Positions 1 to 14,900 of a DNA stretch of 64,000 nt are shown piece after piece. This stretch comes from Actinomadura rupiterrae (lineage in GTDB: Bacteria > Actinomycetota > Actinomycetes > Streptosporangiales > Streptosporangiaceae), in the NCBI RefSeq assembly GCF_024172125.1, contig NZ_JAMZEA010000019.1, positions 62,001 to 126,000 of the forward strand. Reading direction: 5' to 3'. Both the position numbers and the translations under genes were made by a program. The number at the start of each line of letters is the position of its first letter. The first letter of the stretch is position 1. The notes below the pieces were generated by a model, which worked only from the letters and a program-made list of their open reading frames with translations, did not search any database and was not told where the DNA came from.

Positions 1-2959
1 TCCGCGCCGACCGACTCCAGGCCCAGCACCTCGGCGAACAGCCCGCACAGGGTCTCCTCGGTCGGCGTCGCCGGCCCGCGGCCGCCGGACAGTCCGGCGA
101 AGTCGGGGGCGGGCAGCGCCGCCCGGTCCAGCTTGCCGTTCGCCGTCATCGGCAGCTCGTCCAGCTGGACGAACGCGGCGGGGACCATGTACTCGGGCAG
201 CCGCTCGGCCGCGTGCCACCGGAGGCGATCGGTGTCGCCGCCGACGACGTAGGCGACCAGGCGCTTGATGCCGGGCAGGTCCTCGCGCGCCACCACCGCG
301 ACCTGCCGGACGGCCTGGTCCTCGGCCAGGACGGCCTCGATCTCGGCCGGCTCGACCCGGAACCCGCGGATCTTCACCTGGTCGTCGGCGCGTCCGGCGA
401 ACTCCAGCAGACCGTCAGCCGTCCAGCGAACCAGGTCCCCGGTCCGGTACATCCGGCCGCCGGGGCCGAACGGGCACGCGACGAACCGTTCGGCCGTCAG
501 CGCCGGATTCGCGACGTATCCGCGCGCCACACCGGCGCCCGCGACGTACAGCTCCCCGGTCACGCCCGGCGGGACGGGCTCCAGGTGCTCGTCCAGGACG
601 TAGGCGCGGGCGTTGTCCATCGGACGCCCGAGCGGAATGGAACCGGCAGCCTGGGTCTTGTCGGTCAGGCCCAGGTGCGTGGTGAAGGCGGTCGTTTCGG
701 TCGGACCGTAGGTGGCGCGGACGACCAGGCCCGGGTGTGCGTCCAGCAGTGTCCGGACGGCGACCGGAGAGATCACGTCGCCGCCGGTAAGCACCTCGCG
801 GACGCCCGCGAACATCTCCGGCGCCTGCTCGGCCAGCGCCGCGAACAGGCCCGACGCCGCGACCACGTGCGTGACGCCGTGGTCGGCGATCAGCGCGGCC
901 CGCTCCGGGACATCGACCTCGCCCGACGGCACGACGACCAGTCGGCCGCCGCGCAGCAGCGGCGTCCAGATCTCGTGGGTCGAGGCGTCGAAGGCGTGGT
1001 TGGCCTGGACCAGCACGCGCTCCATCACCTCGTCCCGCCAGGCCGCGTCGGCGCAGAAGTCGGCGACGTTGGCGTGCGTGACGGCCACGCCCTTGGGCGT
1101 GCCGGTCGAGCCGGACGTGTAGATCACGTAGGCCAGTTGCTCGGCCGAGACCGTGACCCCGACCGGAGAATCGTCGCCGCTCAACGAGGCGAGGAACGCT
1201 TCGTCCACCACCACGGCAGGACGCGCATCGGCGAGCATGAACGCGATCCGCTCGGCCGGGTAGGACGGGTCGATCGGCAAGTACGCCGCCCCGGCCTTCA
1301 CCACACCCACCATCACCGCGATCAGATCCGCCGACCGCTCCAGGCGGATGCCGACCAGATCCTCACGCCGAACGCCGCGCTCGATCAGCGTGCGCGCGAC
1401 GCGGTTGGAACGTGCGTCCAGATCGCCGTGAGTCCAGGTGTCGCCGTTGAACGCCACTGCAGTGGCATCGGGCGTCCGAATCGCTTGTGCTGCGAACAGC
1501 TCTACCAGCGAACCGGCGGCCACGGGACGGGACGTGGCGTTCCAGCCGTCCACGACCAGATCGCGCTCGTCCGGTGTCAGGATCTCCAGGTCGCCGACGC
1601 GCACGTCCGGGTCGGCCGCGACCTGCTCCAGCAGCCGGACGAACCGCCCGACCAGCGTCCGGACCGTCCCCTCGTCGAACAGGTCGAGCGCGTAGAGGAC
1701 CTCGCCGCCGATCCCGGCGGGGGCTCCGTTCTCGTCGCGGCGCTCGCCGAGCGTCACGGACAGGTCGAACTTGGCGGCGGCGGTGTCGTCATCGTCCTGC
1801 GCCAGCGGACGGACCTCCAGACCGGGCAGTTCCCAGGGTTGCTGCCCGCGTGCCAGGTTCTCCAGCGTGAGGGTCACCTGGAAGATCGGGTGCCGGGCCA
1901 GCGAGCGCTCCGGGTTCAGTTCCTCCACCAGGCGCTCGAACGGAAGATCCTGGTGGGCGTAGGCGGCGAGGTCGGCTTCCTGGACGCGTTCCAGCAGCTC
2001 ACCGAACGTCGGATCACCCGACACGTCCGTCCGCAGCACCAGCGTGTTGACGAAGAACCCGGCGAGATCCTCCAGTGCCACGTCGGCCCGGCCCGCCATC
2101 GGCGTGCCGATCGGGATGTCCGAGCCCGCGCCCAGGCGGGAGAACAGCGCCGCCAGCGCGGCCTGCGCGACCATGAACAGGGTCACGCCGCGCCGCTGCG
2201 CCACCTCGACGAGCCGGGCGTGCAGGTCCGCGCCCAGCTCCAGCGGCACCAGCGCGCCGCGGAACGAGGCTTCGGCGGGACGCGGACGGTCCGTCGGCAG
2301 CGCCAGCTCCTCGGGCGCTCCGGCCAGCGCCGCGCGCCAGAAGTCGAGCTGCGCCGAGATCAGGCTGTCCGGATCGTCCGGGTCGCCGAGGACGTCGCGC
2401 TGCCACAGCGCGTAGTCGGAGTACTGCACCGGCAGCGGCGTCCATGCGGGCGCGTCGCCGGTCGAGCGGGCAACGTAGGCGGCCGTGAGGTCGCGGGCGA
2501 GGACGCCCATGGACCAGCCGTCCGCCGCGATGTGGTGCGCGACGACGATCAGCACGTGCTCGGTGGGCGAGAGTCGCAGCAGCCGGGCGCGCCAAGGAAG
2601 CTCGCGCTCGACGTCGAAGCCGCGGTCGGTCTCCGCGGCGAGCGTCTCGCCGAGCTGCTCGGCCGCGATGCCGTCCACCGCGAGGACGGGACGCCCAGCC
2701 GGGCCGTCGATGATCTCCTGGCGGGGGACGCCGTCCACCGCCGGGAAGATCGTGCGGAGGCTCTGGTGGCGGTCGGCGACGTCCCCGAGCGCCGCCTCCA
2801 GCGCAGGGACGTCCAGGTCACCGGTGAGCCGCAGCGCCAGCGGCATGTTGTAGGCGGCGCCCGCGCCGGCGGCCTCCAGCCGGTTGAGGAACCACATCCG
2901 CTGCTGCGCGTAGGACAGCGGCACCACCTCGGGACGTTCCCGGACGGTCAGGGCGGTCC
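1..2959 (-). other. Module 14 (C-A-partial T); code DAHVLGTAFK
   Basis: C domain HHIAADGWS. The A domain reads FDASTHEIW, THVVAASGLF, VREVLTGGDV and ATYGPTETTAF. The window ends at the start of the thiolation domain (ADDSF region), so the total number of modules is unknown. Confidence 0.65.
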
Positions 2960-5900
2960 GGGCGGCGCCGCGGCCGGTGTCGACCAGCCGCGCCACGCCC
3001 GCCGCGGTCGGCTCGGCGAAGAACTCCCGGATGCCGACGTCCTGCCGCAGGACGGCCCGAGCCCGGGAGATCAGCCGCATCGCGAGCAGCGAGTCCCCGC
3101 CGAGTTCGAAGAACGAGTCGTCCGCGCCGACCGTGTCGAGGCCGAGCACCTCGGCGAACAGCCCGCAGAGGATCTCCTCGGTCGCCGTCGCCGGGCCGCG
3201 CCCGCCGGCGAGGCCGGCGAAGTCGGGCGCGGGCAGCGCCGCCCGATCGACCTTGCCGTTGGCCGTGACGGGCAGCTCGTCCAGGACGAGAACGGCGGCG
3301 GGGACCATGTGGTCCGGCAACCGCGCCGCGAGGTGCGCGCGCAGGTCGCCGGAGGTGGCGGCCGCGGTGGCGTAGGCGACGATCCGCTTGGTTCCGGGCT
3401 GGTCCTCGCGGACCATCACCGTCGCCCGGCCGACCGCCTCGTGCGCGGTCAGGACGGCCTCGATCTCGGCGGGCTCGACGCGGAACCCGCGGATCTTCAC
3501 CTGGTCGTCGGCGCGTCCGGCGAACTCCAGCAGGCCGGTGTCGGTCCAGCGCACCAGGTCGCCCGTCCGGTACATCCGGTCGCCGGGGGTGAACGGGCAG
3601 GCGACGAAGCGCTCGGCCGTCAGCGCCGGATTCGCGACGTATCCGCGCGCCACTCCGGCGCCCGCGACGTACAGCTCGCCGGTCACGCCCGCCGGGACGG
3701 GCTGTAGGTACTCGTCCAGCACGTAGGCGCGGGCGTTGTCCATCGGACGCCCGATCGGGACGACGCCGTCCGCCTCGGCGGGGTCGGTGAACAGCAGTTG
3801 CGTGGTGAACGCGGTGGTCTCGGTCGGACCGTAGGTCGTCCGGACGACCAGATCGGGATGCGCGTCCAGGAGCGTCCGGACAGCGACCGGCGAGACGACG
3901 TCGCCGCCGGTTGAGACCTCACGGACGCCCGCGAACATCTCCGGCGCCTGCTCAGCAAGCGCCGCGAACAGGCCAGCGGTCGCGTGGACGTTGGTGACGG
4001 CATGCTCGGCGACCAGGGCCGCGCGCTTCGGGACGTCCACCTCGCCAGGAGGGACGATGACCAGCTCGCCGCCGCGCAGCAGCGGGACCCAGATCTCGTA
4101 GGTCGAGGCGTCGAAGGCATGGTTGGCCTGCACCAGCACCCGCTGGACGACGTGGTCGCGCCAGCAGCTCGCCGCGCAGAAGTCGGCGACATTGGCGTGG
4201 GTGACCGCGACGCCCTTCGGCGTGCCGGTCGACCCGGACGTGTAGATCACGTACGCCAGCTGGTCGGTCGAGATCTCGATCTCGACCGGGGTGTCGTCGG
4301 TGCTCGGCGCGGTCAGAAAGTCGGCGTCCAGCACCACGGGGGGCGCCGCCTCGTCCAGCATCGACGCGACCCGCTCGGCCGGGTAAGACGGGTCGATCGG
4401 CAGGTACGCAGCGCCTGCCTTCAGAACGCCCAGCAGCGCGGCGATCAGATCGGCCGAGCGCTCCAAGCGCACGCCCACCAGATCCTCGTGGCCCACACCG
4501 CGGTCCCGCAGCGTGTGCGCGATGCGGTTCGCGCGGGCGTCCAGCTCGGCATAGGTCCAGCGGACGTCCCCGGAAGCCACGGCCAGCGCGTCCGGCGAGC
4601 GGACCGCGCGGGCCTCGAACAGCTCGACCAGCGAGCCGTCCGGCACCGGGCGGGCGGTGTCGTTCCAGCCGACCAGCAGCCGGTCCCGCTCGTCGGCGGC
4701 GAGGAGTTCGAGGTCGCCGACGCGCAGGTCAGGGTCGGCGGCGAGCTGCTCCAGCACCCGGACGAACCGGTCGGCGATCGTCCGGACCGTCCCCTCGTCG
4801 AACAGGTCCTCGGCGTACTGGAGGCCGCCCCACAGCCCGGCCGCCGCGCCGTGCTCGTCGCGGTGCTCGGCGAGCGAGAAGGACAGGTCGAACTTGGCGG
4901 CGGACGCGGCCTCCTCCTCGCGTCCCAGCGGCCGCGCCCGCAGCCCGGCCAGCGCCGAAGCCTCCTCGGACCGCGGCAGGTTCTGCAGGGTCAGCATGAC
5001 CTGGAACAGCGGGTGGCGGGCCAGCGAGCGCGCCGGGTTCAGCTCCTCGACCAGCCCTTCGAACGGCAGATCCTGGTGGGCGTAGGCGGCGAGGTCGGTT
5101 TCCCGGACGCGCGCCAGCAGCTCGCCGAACGTCGGATCGCCCGACACGTCGGTCCGCAGGACGAGGGTGTTGACGAAGAAGCCGGCGAGGTCTTCCAGGG
5201 CGGCGTCGCCGCGTCCGGCCACGGCGGTGCCGATCGGGACGTCGGAGCCGGCGCCGAGCCGGGCGAGCAGCATGCCGAGCGCGGCCTGCGCGACCATGAA
5301 CATCGTCGCGCCGTGGCGCCGCGCGACGGCGGCCAGCCGCCGGTGGGCCTCGGCGGGGACGTGCAGCTCCACCGATCCGCCCTTGAAGGTGGCGGTGGCG
5401 GGGCGCGGACGGTCGGTCGGGAGCGCGAGCTCTTCGGGCGCTCCGGCCAGGGCGTCGCGCCAGTAGGCGAGCTGCTCCGCGATCAGGCTGCCCGGGTCGT
5501 CCAGGTCGCCGAGCACCTCGCGCTGCCACAACGCATAGTCGGCGTACTGCGCCGGAAGCGGCGTCCAGTCGGGTGCGGTTCCCGCGAGGCGGGCCGCGTA
5601 GGCGGTGCCGAGGTCGCGGGCGAGCACGCCCATCGACCAGCCGTCCACGGCGATGTGGTGCGCGACGACCGCCAACACCGACTCGGTGGGCGACAGGACG
5701 AACAGCCGGGCCCGCCAGGGCAGCTCGCGCTCGACGTCGAAGCGGCGGCCCATCTCGGCGATCACGGTGTCGGCGAGCGCGTCCTCGCCGACCTGGGTCA
5801 CGACCAGGGCGGGACGGCCGACCGGGCCGTCCAGGATCTCCTGGCGCGGCACACCGCCCGCCTCGGGGAAGATCGTCCGGAGGCTCTCGTGCCGGTCGGC

Positions 5901-8900
5901 CACGTCCCCGAGCGCCGCCTCCAGCGCCGCGACGTCCAGCTCGCCCGAGAGGCGCAGCGCCATTGGGACGTTGTAGGCGGCCTCGGCACCGGCGTTCTCC
6001 AGCCGGTTGAGGAACCACATCCGCTGCTGAGCGAACGACAGCGGGACGATCTCGGGGCGTTCGCGTGCCGCCAGCGCCGTCCGGGCGCCGCCGCGCTCGC
6101 CGTCGAGCAGGCGCGCGACGGCCGCGACGGTCGGCTCGGCGAACAGCTCGCGGATGGTGACCTCGGCGCCGGTCACGGCCCGGATGCGGGCGATGAGCCG
6201 CATCGCCAGGAGCGAGTCACCGCCGAGGCCGAAGAACGAGTCCTCGGCGCCGACCGACTCCAGGCCGAGCACCTCGGCGAACAGCCCGCAGAGGATCTCC
6301 TCGGTGACCGTCGCCGGGCCGCGGCTCGCCACCAGGCCCGCGAAATTGGGAACCGGTAGCGCGGCGCGGTCGACCTTGCCGTTGGCAGTCATCGGGAACT
6401 CGTCCAGCAGGACGAACGCGGCCGGAACCATGTAGTCAGGGAGCTTGGCCGCGACGTGCTCGCGCAACTCCTCGTCTGTGGCGCCCGCGACGAGGTAGGC
6501 GATCAGGCGTTTGGTGCCTGGTTGGTCTTCGCGGGCCAGGACGACGACTTGGGTGACGGCGTCGTGAGCTGCTAGGACGGCTTCGATTTCGGCGAGTTCG
6601 ACGCGGAAGCCGCGGATTTTGACCTGGTCGTCGGCGCGGCCAGCAAATTCAAGGAGGCCGGTGCCGGTCCAGCGGACCAGGTCCCCCGTCCGGTACATCC
6701 GGTCAGCGGACGCGAACGGGCACGCCACGAAGCGTTCGCCTGTCAGCGCGGCCCTGCCGATGTAGCCGCGCGCGACGCCCGCGCCTGCGACATACAGCTC
6801 GCCGGTCACCCCGGGCGGGACGGGCTGGAGGTACTCGTCCAGAACGTAGGTACGGGCGTTGTCCATCGGTCGGCCCATCGGCACGACGCCGTTGAACTGC
6901 CCCGGAGTCGTGAGCGGGAGCTGCGTGGTGAAGGCCGTGGTCTCGGTCGGGCCGTAGGTCGTCCGGACCGTCAGGCCGGGGTGGGCCTCCAGCAGGCTCC
7001 GGACGGCGATCGGGGACACGACGTCGCCGCCGGTCAGCACCTCGCGGACGCCTGCGAACATCTCCGGCGCCTGCTCGGCCAGCGCCGCGAACAGGCCCGA
7101 GGCCGCCACGACGTGCGTCACGGCATGCTCGGCGACCAGGCCCGCGCGCTCCTGGACGTCCACCTCGCCCGAAGGCACGATGACGAGCCGTCCGCCGCGC
7201 AGCAGCGGCGTCCAGATCTCGTAGGTCGAAGCGTCGAAGGCATGGTTGGCCTGCACCAGGACGGTCTCCAGCACCTCGTCACGCCAGGCCGCGTCGCCGC
7301 AGAAGTCGGCGACGTTGGCGTGCGTGACCGCAACGCCCTTCGGGGTGCCGGTCGAGCCGGAGGTGTAGATGACGTAGGCGAGCTGCTCCGGCGCGACCTC
7401 GATCTTGACCGGGGCGTCGTTCTCGCTGAGCGAGGACAGGAAGTCGGCGTCCACGACCACGGCCGGACGGGCGTCGGCGAGCATGAACGCGATCCGCTCG
7501 GCCGGGTAGGACGGGTCGATCGGCAGGTAGGCGGCGCCTGCCTTCACCACGCCCAGGATGACCGCGATCAGGTCGGCCGACCGGTCCAGGCGGACGCCGA
7601 CCAGGTCTTCCCGGCCGACGCCGCGCTTCAGCAGAGTCCGGGCGACACGGTTCGCGCGGGCGTCCAGGTCGGCATACGTCCAGGTGGCGTCGCCGAAGAC
7701 CACAGCGACCGCGTCCGGCGACCGGACGGTCTGCGCGGCGAACAGGTCCACCAGCGAGCCGGTCACTCGCGGGCGGGCCGTCCGGTTCCAGCCGTCCACG
7801 ACCAGCTCGCGCTCGCCCTCGGTCAGGACGTCCAGGTCCCCGACGCGCGCGTCCGGGTCCGCGGCGACCTGCTCCAGCACCCGGACGAACCGGTCCGCCA
7901 GCGCGCGTGCGGTCTCCTCGCCGAACAGGTCCAGGGCGTAGAGGATCTCGCCGCCCATGCCGGCCGGGGAGCCGTGCTCGTCGCGGTCCTCGGTCAGCGA
8001 CACGGTGAGGTCGAACTTCGCGACCAGGTTCTCGGCCGGGGGCAGCACCTCGGCCCGCAGGCCGGGCAGCGCCCACGGCTCGGGGCCGCGGGCGTTGCTG
8101 TCCACGCCCAGCATGATCTGGAAGAGCGGGTGCCGGGCCAGCGACCGCGCCGGATTCAGCTCCTCGACCAGCCCTTCGAACGGTAAATCCTGGTGGGCGT
8201 AGGCGGCGAGGTCGGTTTCGCGGACGCGCGCCAGCAGCTCGGCGAACGTCGGGTCGCCCGACACGTCGGTGCGGAGGACGAGGGTGTTGATGAAGAACCC
8301 GGCGAGGTTCTCCAGGCCGGCGTCGCCGCGTCCGGCGATCGCGGTGCCGATCGGGAGGTCCGTACCGGCGCCCACCCTGGCCAGCAGCATGCCGAGCGCC
8401 GCCTGCGCGACCATGAACATCGTCACGCCGTGCCGCTGGGCCACGTCCGCCAGACGCGCGTGGACCTCGGCGTCCAGGCGCAGCGGGACCGCCGCGCCCT
8501 GGAACGACGACTCGGCCGGGCGGGGGCGGTCGGTCGGCAGCATGAGCTCTTCGGGCGCTCCGGCGAGGGTGTCGCGCCAGTGCGCGAGCTGCGCCGAGAT
8601 CAGGCTGTCCGGGTCGTCCAGGTCGCCGAGCACCTCGCGCTGCCACAGCGCGTAGTCGGCGACCTGGACGGGCAGCGGCGCCCAGTCCGGCCTGCGTCCG
8701 GCGCAGCGGTCCGAGTAGGCCCGGGTGAGATCCTCGGCGAGGACGCCCATCGAGCGGCCGTCGACCACGATGTGGTGCGCGACCAGCAGGAGCACCGACT
8801 CGTCCGGCCCCAGGACGAGCAGCCGGGCGCGCCAGGGCAGGTCGCGGCCCAGGTCGAACGGCCGGTCCGCCTCGGTCGCCAGCACCGACTCCAGGTCGTT

Positions 8901-11900
8901 CGGTGCGACGTCATGCACGCCGAACGACGGGCGTCCGGCGGCTCCCTGAAGGATGCGCTGGTACGGGACGCCCTCGACGTCGGGGAAGACCGTCCGCAGG
9001 CTCTCGTGCCGGTCGGCCACATCGCCCAGGGCCGCGCGCATGGCGGCCACGTCCAGGGCGCCGGTGAGGCGCAGAGCCAGGGTGACGTTGTAGGCCGCGG
9101 CGCTGCCGGCCTCTTCGAGGCGGTTGAGGAACCACATCCGCTGCTGGGCGAACGACACCGGAATCCGCTCCGGCCGTTCCCGGACGGTCAGCGCAGGGCG
9201 TCCCGGGCGTGCGTCATCCTCGGGAAGCAGCCGCGCCAGTTCCGCGACGGTCGGGGCGGCGAACAGCTCGCGGATGGTCAGCTCCGTCTGCAGGACGGAT
9301 CGGACCCGCACGATCAGCCGGATCGCCAGCAGCGAGTCGCCGCCGATGGCGAAGAACGAGTCCTCCGCCCCGACGCTGTCCAGACCGAGGACTTCGGCGA
9401 ACAGGCCGCAGAGCACTTCTTCGGTCGCCGTCGCGGGCCCGCGGCTCTGGGCGGCTGCTGTTGCTCTGTCCGGCGCGGGAAGCGCGGCGCGGTCCAGCTT
9501 GCCGTTGGCGGTCACGGGGAACTCGTCCAGCGTGACGAACGCGGCCGGGACCACGTACTCCGGCAGCCGCGCGGCCGCGAACTCCCGGATCTCCTCGACG
9601 TCGCGGGCGGTCACGTAGGCGACCAGCCGCTTGACGCCGGGCTGGTCCTCGCGCGCCAGGACGGCGGCCTGGTCCACGTCCGGATGCGCGGACAGCACGT
9701 TCTCGATCTCGCCGAGCTCCACGCGGAACCCGCGGATCTTCACCTGGTCGTCCGCCCGGCCCGCGAACACCAGCTCGCCGTCGCCGGTCCAGCGAACCAG
9801 GTCGCCGGTGCGATACATACGGGCACCGGGCTCGAACGGGCACGCCACAAACCGCTCCGCCGTCAGGCCGACCCGGCCGACGTAGCCGCGCGCCAGGCTC
9901 GGACCGGCGATGTACAGCTCACCGGTCACACCCGGCGGAACCGGACGCAACGCCTCGTCCAGGACGTACACCGAGGTGTTCCAGATCGGCCCGCCGATCG
10001 ACACGAGGTCTCCGGGCGCGAGGGCGGCGCTCATCGTCGCGCAGACCGTCGATTCGGTCGGCCCGTAAGCGTTGAACATCCGCCGACCGGGCGCCCAGCG
10101 CTCCACCAGGCCAGGCGGGCACGCCTCACCGGCCACGACCAGCGTGCGCAGGCCGTCCGGCAGGCTTTCGACCGTGGCCAGCAGGGACGGCGGGACGGTC
10201 ACGTGTGTGATGTCCAGGTCCGTCAGCAGGTCATCGAAGCGGCCCTTGGGCGGCATCGTGTCGGCGTCGGCGAGCAGGAGCGTCGCGCCGGACAGCAGCG
10301 CCATGCACAGCTCCCAGAACGCCGCGTCGAACCCCAGCGCCGCCATCTGCGCCACCCGCGAACCGACACCGACTCCGAACTGGTCTGCCTGCCAAGCCGC
10401 CAGGCTCGCCACACCGCGATGCGACACACCCACACCCTTGGGCACACCCGTCGAACCCGACGTGTAGATCACGTACGCCAGCTGATCAGGCGAGATGCCG
10501 AGCTCGACGGGTGTGGCGTCGTCGCTCAGGCCGCCGATGAACTCGGCATCGACGACCAGAGCCGGGTCGGCGTCGGACAGCATGAACGCGATGCGCTCGG
10601 ACGGATAGGACGGGTCGATCGGCATGTACGCCGCGCCCGCCTTCACCACACCCAAGATCACCGCGATCAGATCCGCCGACCGCTCCAAGCGGATACCGAC
10701 CAGGTCTTCACGGCCCACGCCACGCTCGATCAGGGTGTGCGCGACACGGTTGGACTGCGCGTCCAGCTCGGCGTAGGTCCAGCGGAAGTCGGCGAACTCG
10801 ACCGCTGGCGCCTCGGGCGTCCGCGCGACCTGCGCCGCGAACAGCGCAGGGACCGAACCGACCGCCACCTCGTGCGCCGTGGCGTTCCAGTCCACGATCA
10901 GGCGGTGGCGCTCAGCGTCGGACAGGACGTCCAGGTCAGTGATCCGCTTCTTCGGGTCGGCCGCGACCTGCTCCAGCACCCGGACGAGCCGCTCGGCGAC
11001 GGCGCGGACGGTGTCCTCGTCGAACAGGTCGGCGGCGAACTCGATCACGCCGCCGAGTCCGGCCGGGGCACCCTGCTCGTCGCGGCGCTCCCCCAGCTCG
11101 AAGGCCAGGTCGAAGCGGGCGGCCATCGTGTCGCCGCTGTGCACCGGCCGGACGAGGACGCCGGGCAGGTTCCATGCCGGTTCGCTCTGGCCGGTGGCCT
11201 GGAGGTTGAGCGTGACCTGGAACAGCGGGTGCCGCGCCAGCGAACGCACCGGGTTCAGGTCTTCCACCAGCCGCTCGAACGGAAGGTCCTGATGGGCGAA
11301 CGCGCTCAGGTCGGTTTCGCGCACGCGTCCCAGCAGTTCGGCGAAGGTCGGGTCGCCGCCGACGTCCGTCCGCAGCACCAGCGTGTTCAGGAAGAATCCG
11401 GCCAGACCCTCCAGCGCGGCGTCACCGCGGCCGGCGGTAGCGGTGCCCAGCGGGATGTCGGTGCCGCTTCCCAGCCGCGATAGAACCGACGCCAAGGCGG
11501 CCTGGACGACCATGAACATCGTCACGCCGTAGCGCTGCGCGACCTCCACCAGGCGGGCGTGCAGGGCTGCGCCGGTCTCCACCGGGACGACGCCGCCGCG
11601 GAAGGACGGCGTGGTCGGCCGGGGCCGGTCAGTGGGCAGCGGAAGTTCCTCGGGAGCACCGGAAAGGGCCTCGCGCCAGTAGCCGAGCTGCGCCGAGATC
11701 AGGCTGTCCGGATCGTCCAGGTCGCCGAGGACGTCCCGCTGCCACAGCGCGAAGTCGGCGTACTGCACCGGGAGCGGCGTCCACTCCGGAGCCGCGCCGG
11801 ACCGGCGGGCCGCGTAGGCCGCGCTCAGGTCGCGCGCCAGCACGCCCATCGACCAGCCGTCGGCGGCGATGTGATGCGCGACGATGACCAGGACGTGTTC

Positions 11901-14900
11901 GGAGTCGGCGAGCGCGAGCAGGCGGGCGCGCCACGGGAGTTCGCGCTCGACCTCGAAACGGCGGCCGACCTCGGCGGTGATCGCGTCCGGCAGCGCGTCC
12001 TCGGCGACCTGCTCGACGGCCAGGACGGGCCGTCCGGCCGGGCCGTCCAGGATCTCCTGGCGCGGCACGCCGCCCGACTCGGGGAAGATCGTCCGGAGGC
12101 TCTCGTGCCGGTCGGCCACGTCCCCGAGCGCGGCCTGGAGCGCCGCCACGTCCAGCTCGCCGGACAGGCGAAGGGCCAGCGGCATGTTGTAGGCGGTGCC
12201 CGTTCCTGCCTCTTCGAGCCGGTTGAGGAACCACATCCGCTGCTGCGCATACGACAGCGGCACGGTCTCGGGACGACCCTGTACAGCGAGCGGCGGCCGC
12301 GCGTCGCCGCGTCCGGTGTCCACGAGGCTGGCGAGGCCGGCGACGGTCGGCTGCTCGAACAGGTCGCGGATGCTCACCTCGGACCGCAGCACCGCGCGGA
12401 CGCGGGCGATCAGCCGCATCGCCAGCAGCGAGTCCCCGCCGACCGCGAAGAACGAGTCGTCCGCGCCGACCGTCTCCAGGCCCAGCACCTCGGCGAACAG
12501 CCCGCAGAGGATCTCTTCGGTGGCCGTGGCCGGGGCTCGGCCGCCGGACAGTCCGGCGAAGTCCGGCGCGGGTAAGGCCGCGCGGTCGACCTTGCCGTTC
12601 ACGGTCACCGGCAGCGCGTCCAGCAGGACGATCGCTGCGGGCACCATGTAGTCGGCCAGCTTGGCGGCCACGTGCGCGCGCAGCTCGTCGGCGGACGCGT
12701 CGGCCACGGCGTAGGCGACCAGGCGCTTGGATCCGGCCTGGTCCTCGTGGGCGATGACCGTGGCGTTCGCGACGCGCTCGTGCGTGGTCAGCGCGGCCTC
12801 GATCTCGGCCAGCTCGACCCGGAAGCCGCGGATCTTCACCTGGTCGTCGGCGCGTCCGGCGAACTCCAGCAGCCCGTCAGCCGTCCACCGGACCAGGTCA
12901 CCCGTCCGGTACATCCGGTCGCCGGGGCCGAACGGGCAGGCGACGAACCGCTCAGCGGTGAGCCCGGCACGGCCGACGTACCCGCGGGCCACGCCGGCAC
13001 CGGCGATGTACAGCTCGCCGAGCATCTCCGGCGGGACGGGCCGCAGGCACTCGTCCAGCACGTAGGCGCGGGCGTTGTCCATCGGGCGTCCGAGGGGCAC
13101 GACGCCGTCCGGCCGGCCCGGGTCGGTAAAGGCGAGTTCCGCGGTGAACGCGGTGGTTTCGGTCGGGCCGTAGGTCGTCCGGACGACCAGATCCGGATGC
13201 GCCTCCAGCAGGGTTCGGATAGCGACCGGAGACACCACGTCACCGCCGGTCGAGACCTCACGCACCCCGGCGAACATCTCCGGCGCCTGCTCGGCCAGAG
13301 CAGCGAACAGACCGGCCGTCGCGTGGACGTTGGTCACGCCGTGCTCGGCGACCAGCGCGGCCCGCTCCGGGACGTCCACCTCCCCCGGCGGCACGACGAC
13401 CAGGCTGCCGCCGTGCAGCAGCGGCACCCAGATCTCGTACGTCGAGGCATCGAAGGCATGGTTGGCCTGCACCAGCACCCGCTGGACGACCTCGTCGCGC
13501 CAGCAGCTCGCCGCGCAGAAGTCGGCGACGTTGGCCTGCGTGACCGCCACGCCCTTCGGCACCCCGGTCGAGCCCGACGTGTAGATCACGTAGGCCAGCT
13601 GACCAGCCGAAACCGTGACATCGACCGGCGAGTCGTCCGCAGGCAGCGAGCCGAGGAAGTCTTCGTCCAGGACGAGCGTCGGACGTGCGTCGGCGAGCAT
13701 GAACGCGATGCGCTCACCCGGATAGGACGGGTCGATCGGCAGGTAGGCCGCACCCGCCTTCAGCACGCCCAGGAGGGCGGCGATCAGGTCGGCCGAGCGT
13801 TCCAGGCGGACGCCGACCAGATCCTCGCGGCCCACACCGCGCTCGATCAGCGTGCGGGCGATGCGGTTGGCCCGTGCGTCCAGTTCGGCATACGTCCAGC
13901 GCAGGTCACCGGAGACGACCGCGACCGCGTCCGGCGAGCGGACCGCTTGCGCCTCGAACAGTTCTGCCAGCGGGCCTGCCGGAGTGGGACGCGCTGTGGC
14001 GTTCCAGCCGTCGAGCAGCTGCTCGCGCTCCCCCGCGATCAGGACATCGACGTCTCCCACCCGCAGGTCCGGGTCGGCGGCGATCTGGTCCAGGATGCGC
14101 GCCAGCCGCTTCACCAGGGCGGACGCGGTCTGCTCTGCGACCACGTCCGGCCGGTACTCCAGGCGGAGGTCCAGGGTGTCGAGTTCGGCGGCGACCAGGG
14201 TCAGCGGGTAGTGGGAGGCGTCCTCGCCCTCCGCGCCGGTGATACGCAGCCCACCGGACGCCTCCGCCGCAGACGCGCCGGTTCCGATTCCGCGCGGGTA
14301 GTTCTGGTAGACGAGCAGCGTGTCGTAGGCGGCGGCGCGTCCGGCTGCGCGCTGGATCTCGGCCTGGCCGAGGTGCTCGTGCGCGAGCAACCGCGAGCGC
14401 GCGTCCTGGACCTCGGTGAGGGTCGCCGCCAGCGTCCGCGCGGGGTCGAGCCGGACGCGGACCGGGACGGTGTTGATGAACAGGCCCAGCATCCGCTCGA
14501 CGCCGGGCAGCTCCATGGGGCGTCCGGCGACGGTCGCGCCGAACACCACGTCGGTGCGGCCGGTCAGCCGGCCGAGCAGCAGCCCCCACGCGCCCTGGAC
14601 GACCGTGTTCACGGTGAGTCCGGAGGCGCGGGCGGTCTCGCGCAGCCGGTCGGTCGCGGCGCGGTCGAGCCGGGTGGTCACGTGTCCGGGCTGGACGGGC
14701 AGGGCGGACGCCGCCGGGCGGACGAGGGTCGGTTCGTCCAGTCCGGCGAGGGCGTCCCGCCAGGCGGCGCGCGCGGCGTCGCGGTCCTGGCGGGCGAGCC
14801 AGGCGAGGTGGTCGCGGTAGGACGGGGCGGGCGGCAGCCCGGACGCGTCGCCTCCGGCGGCGTACACGGCCGACACCTCGTCGAAAAGGATCGGCTGCGA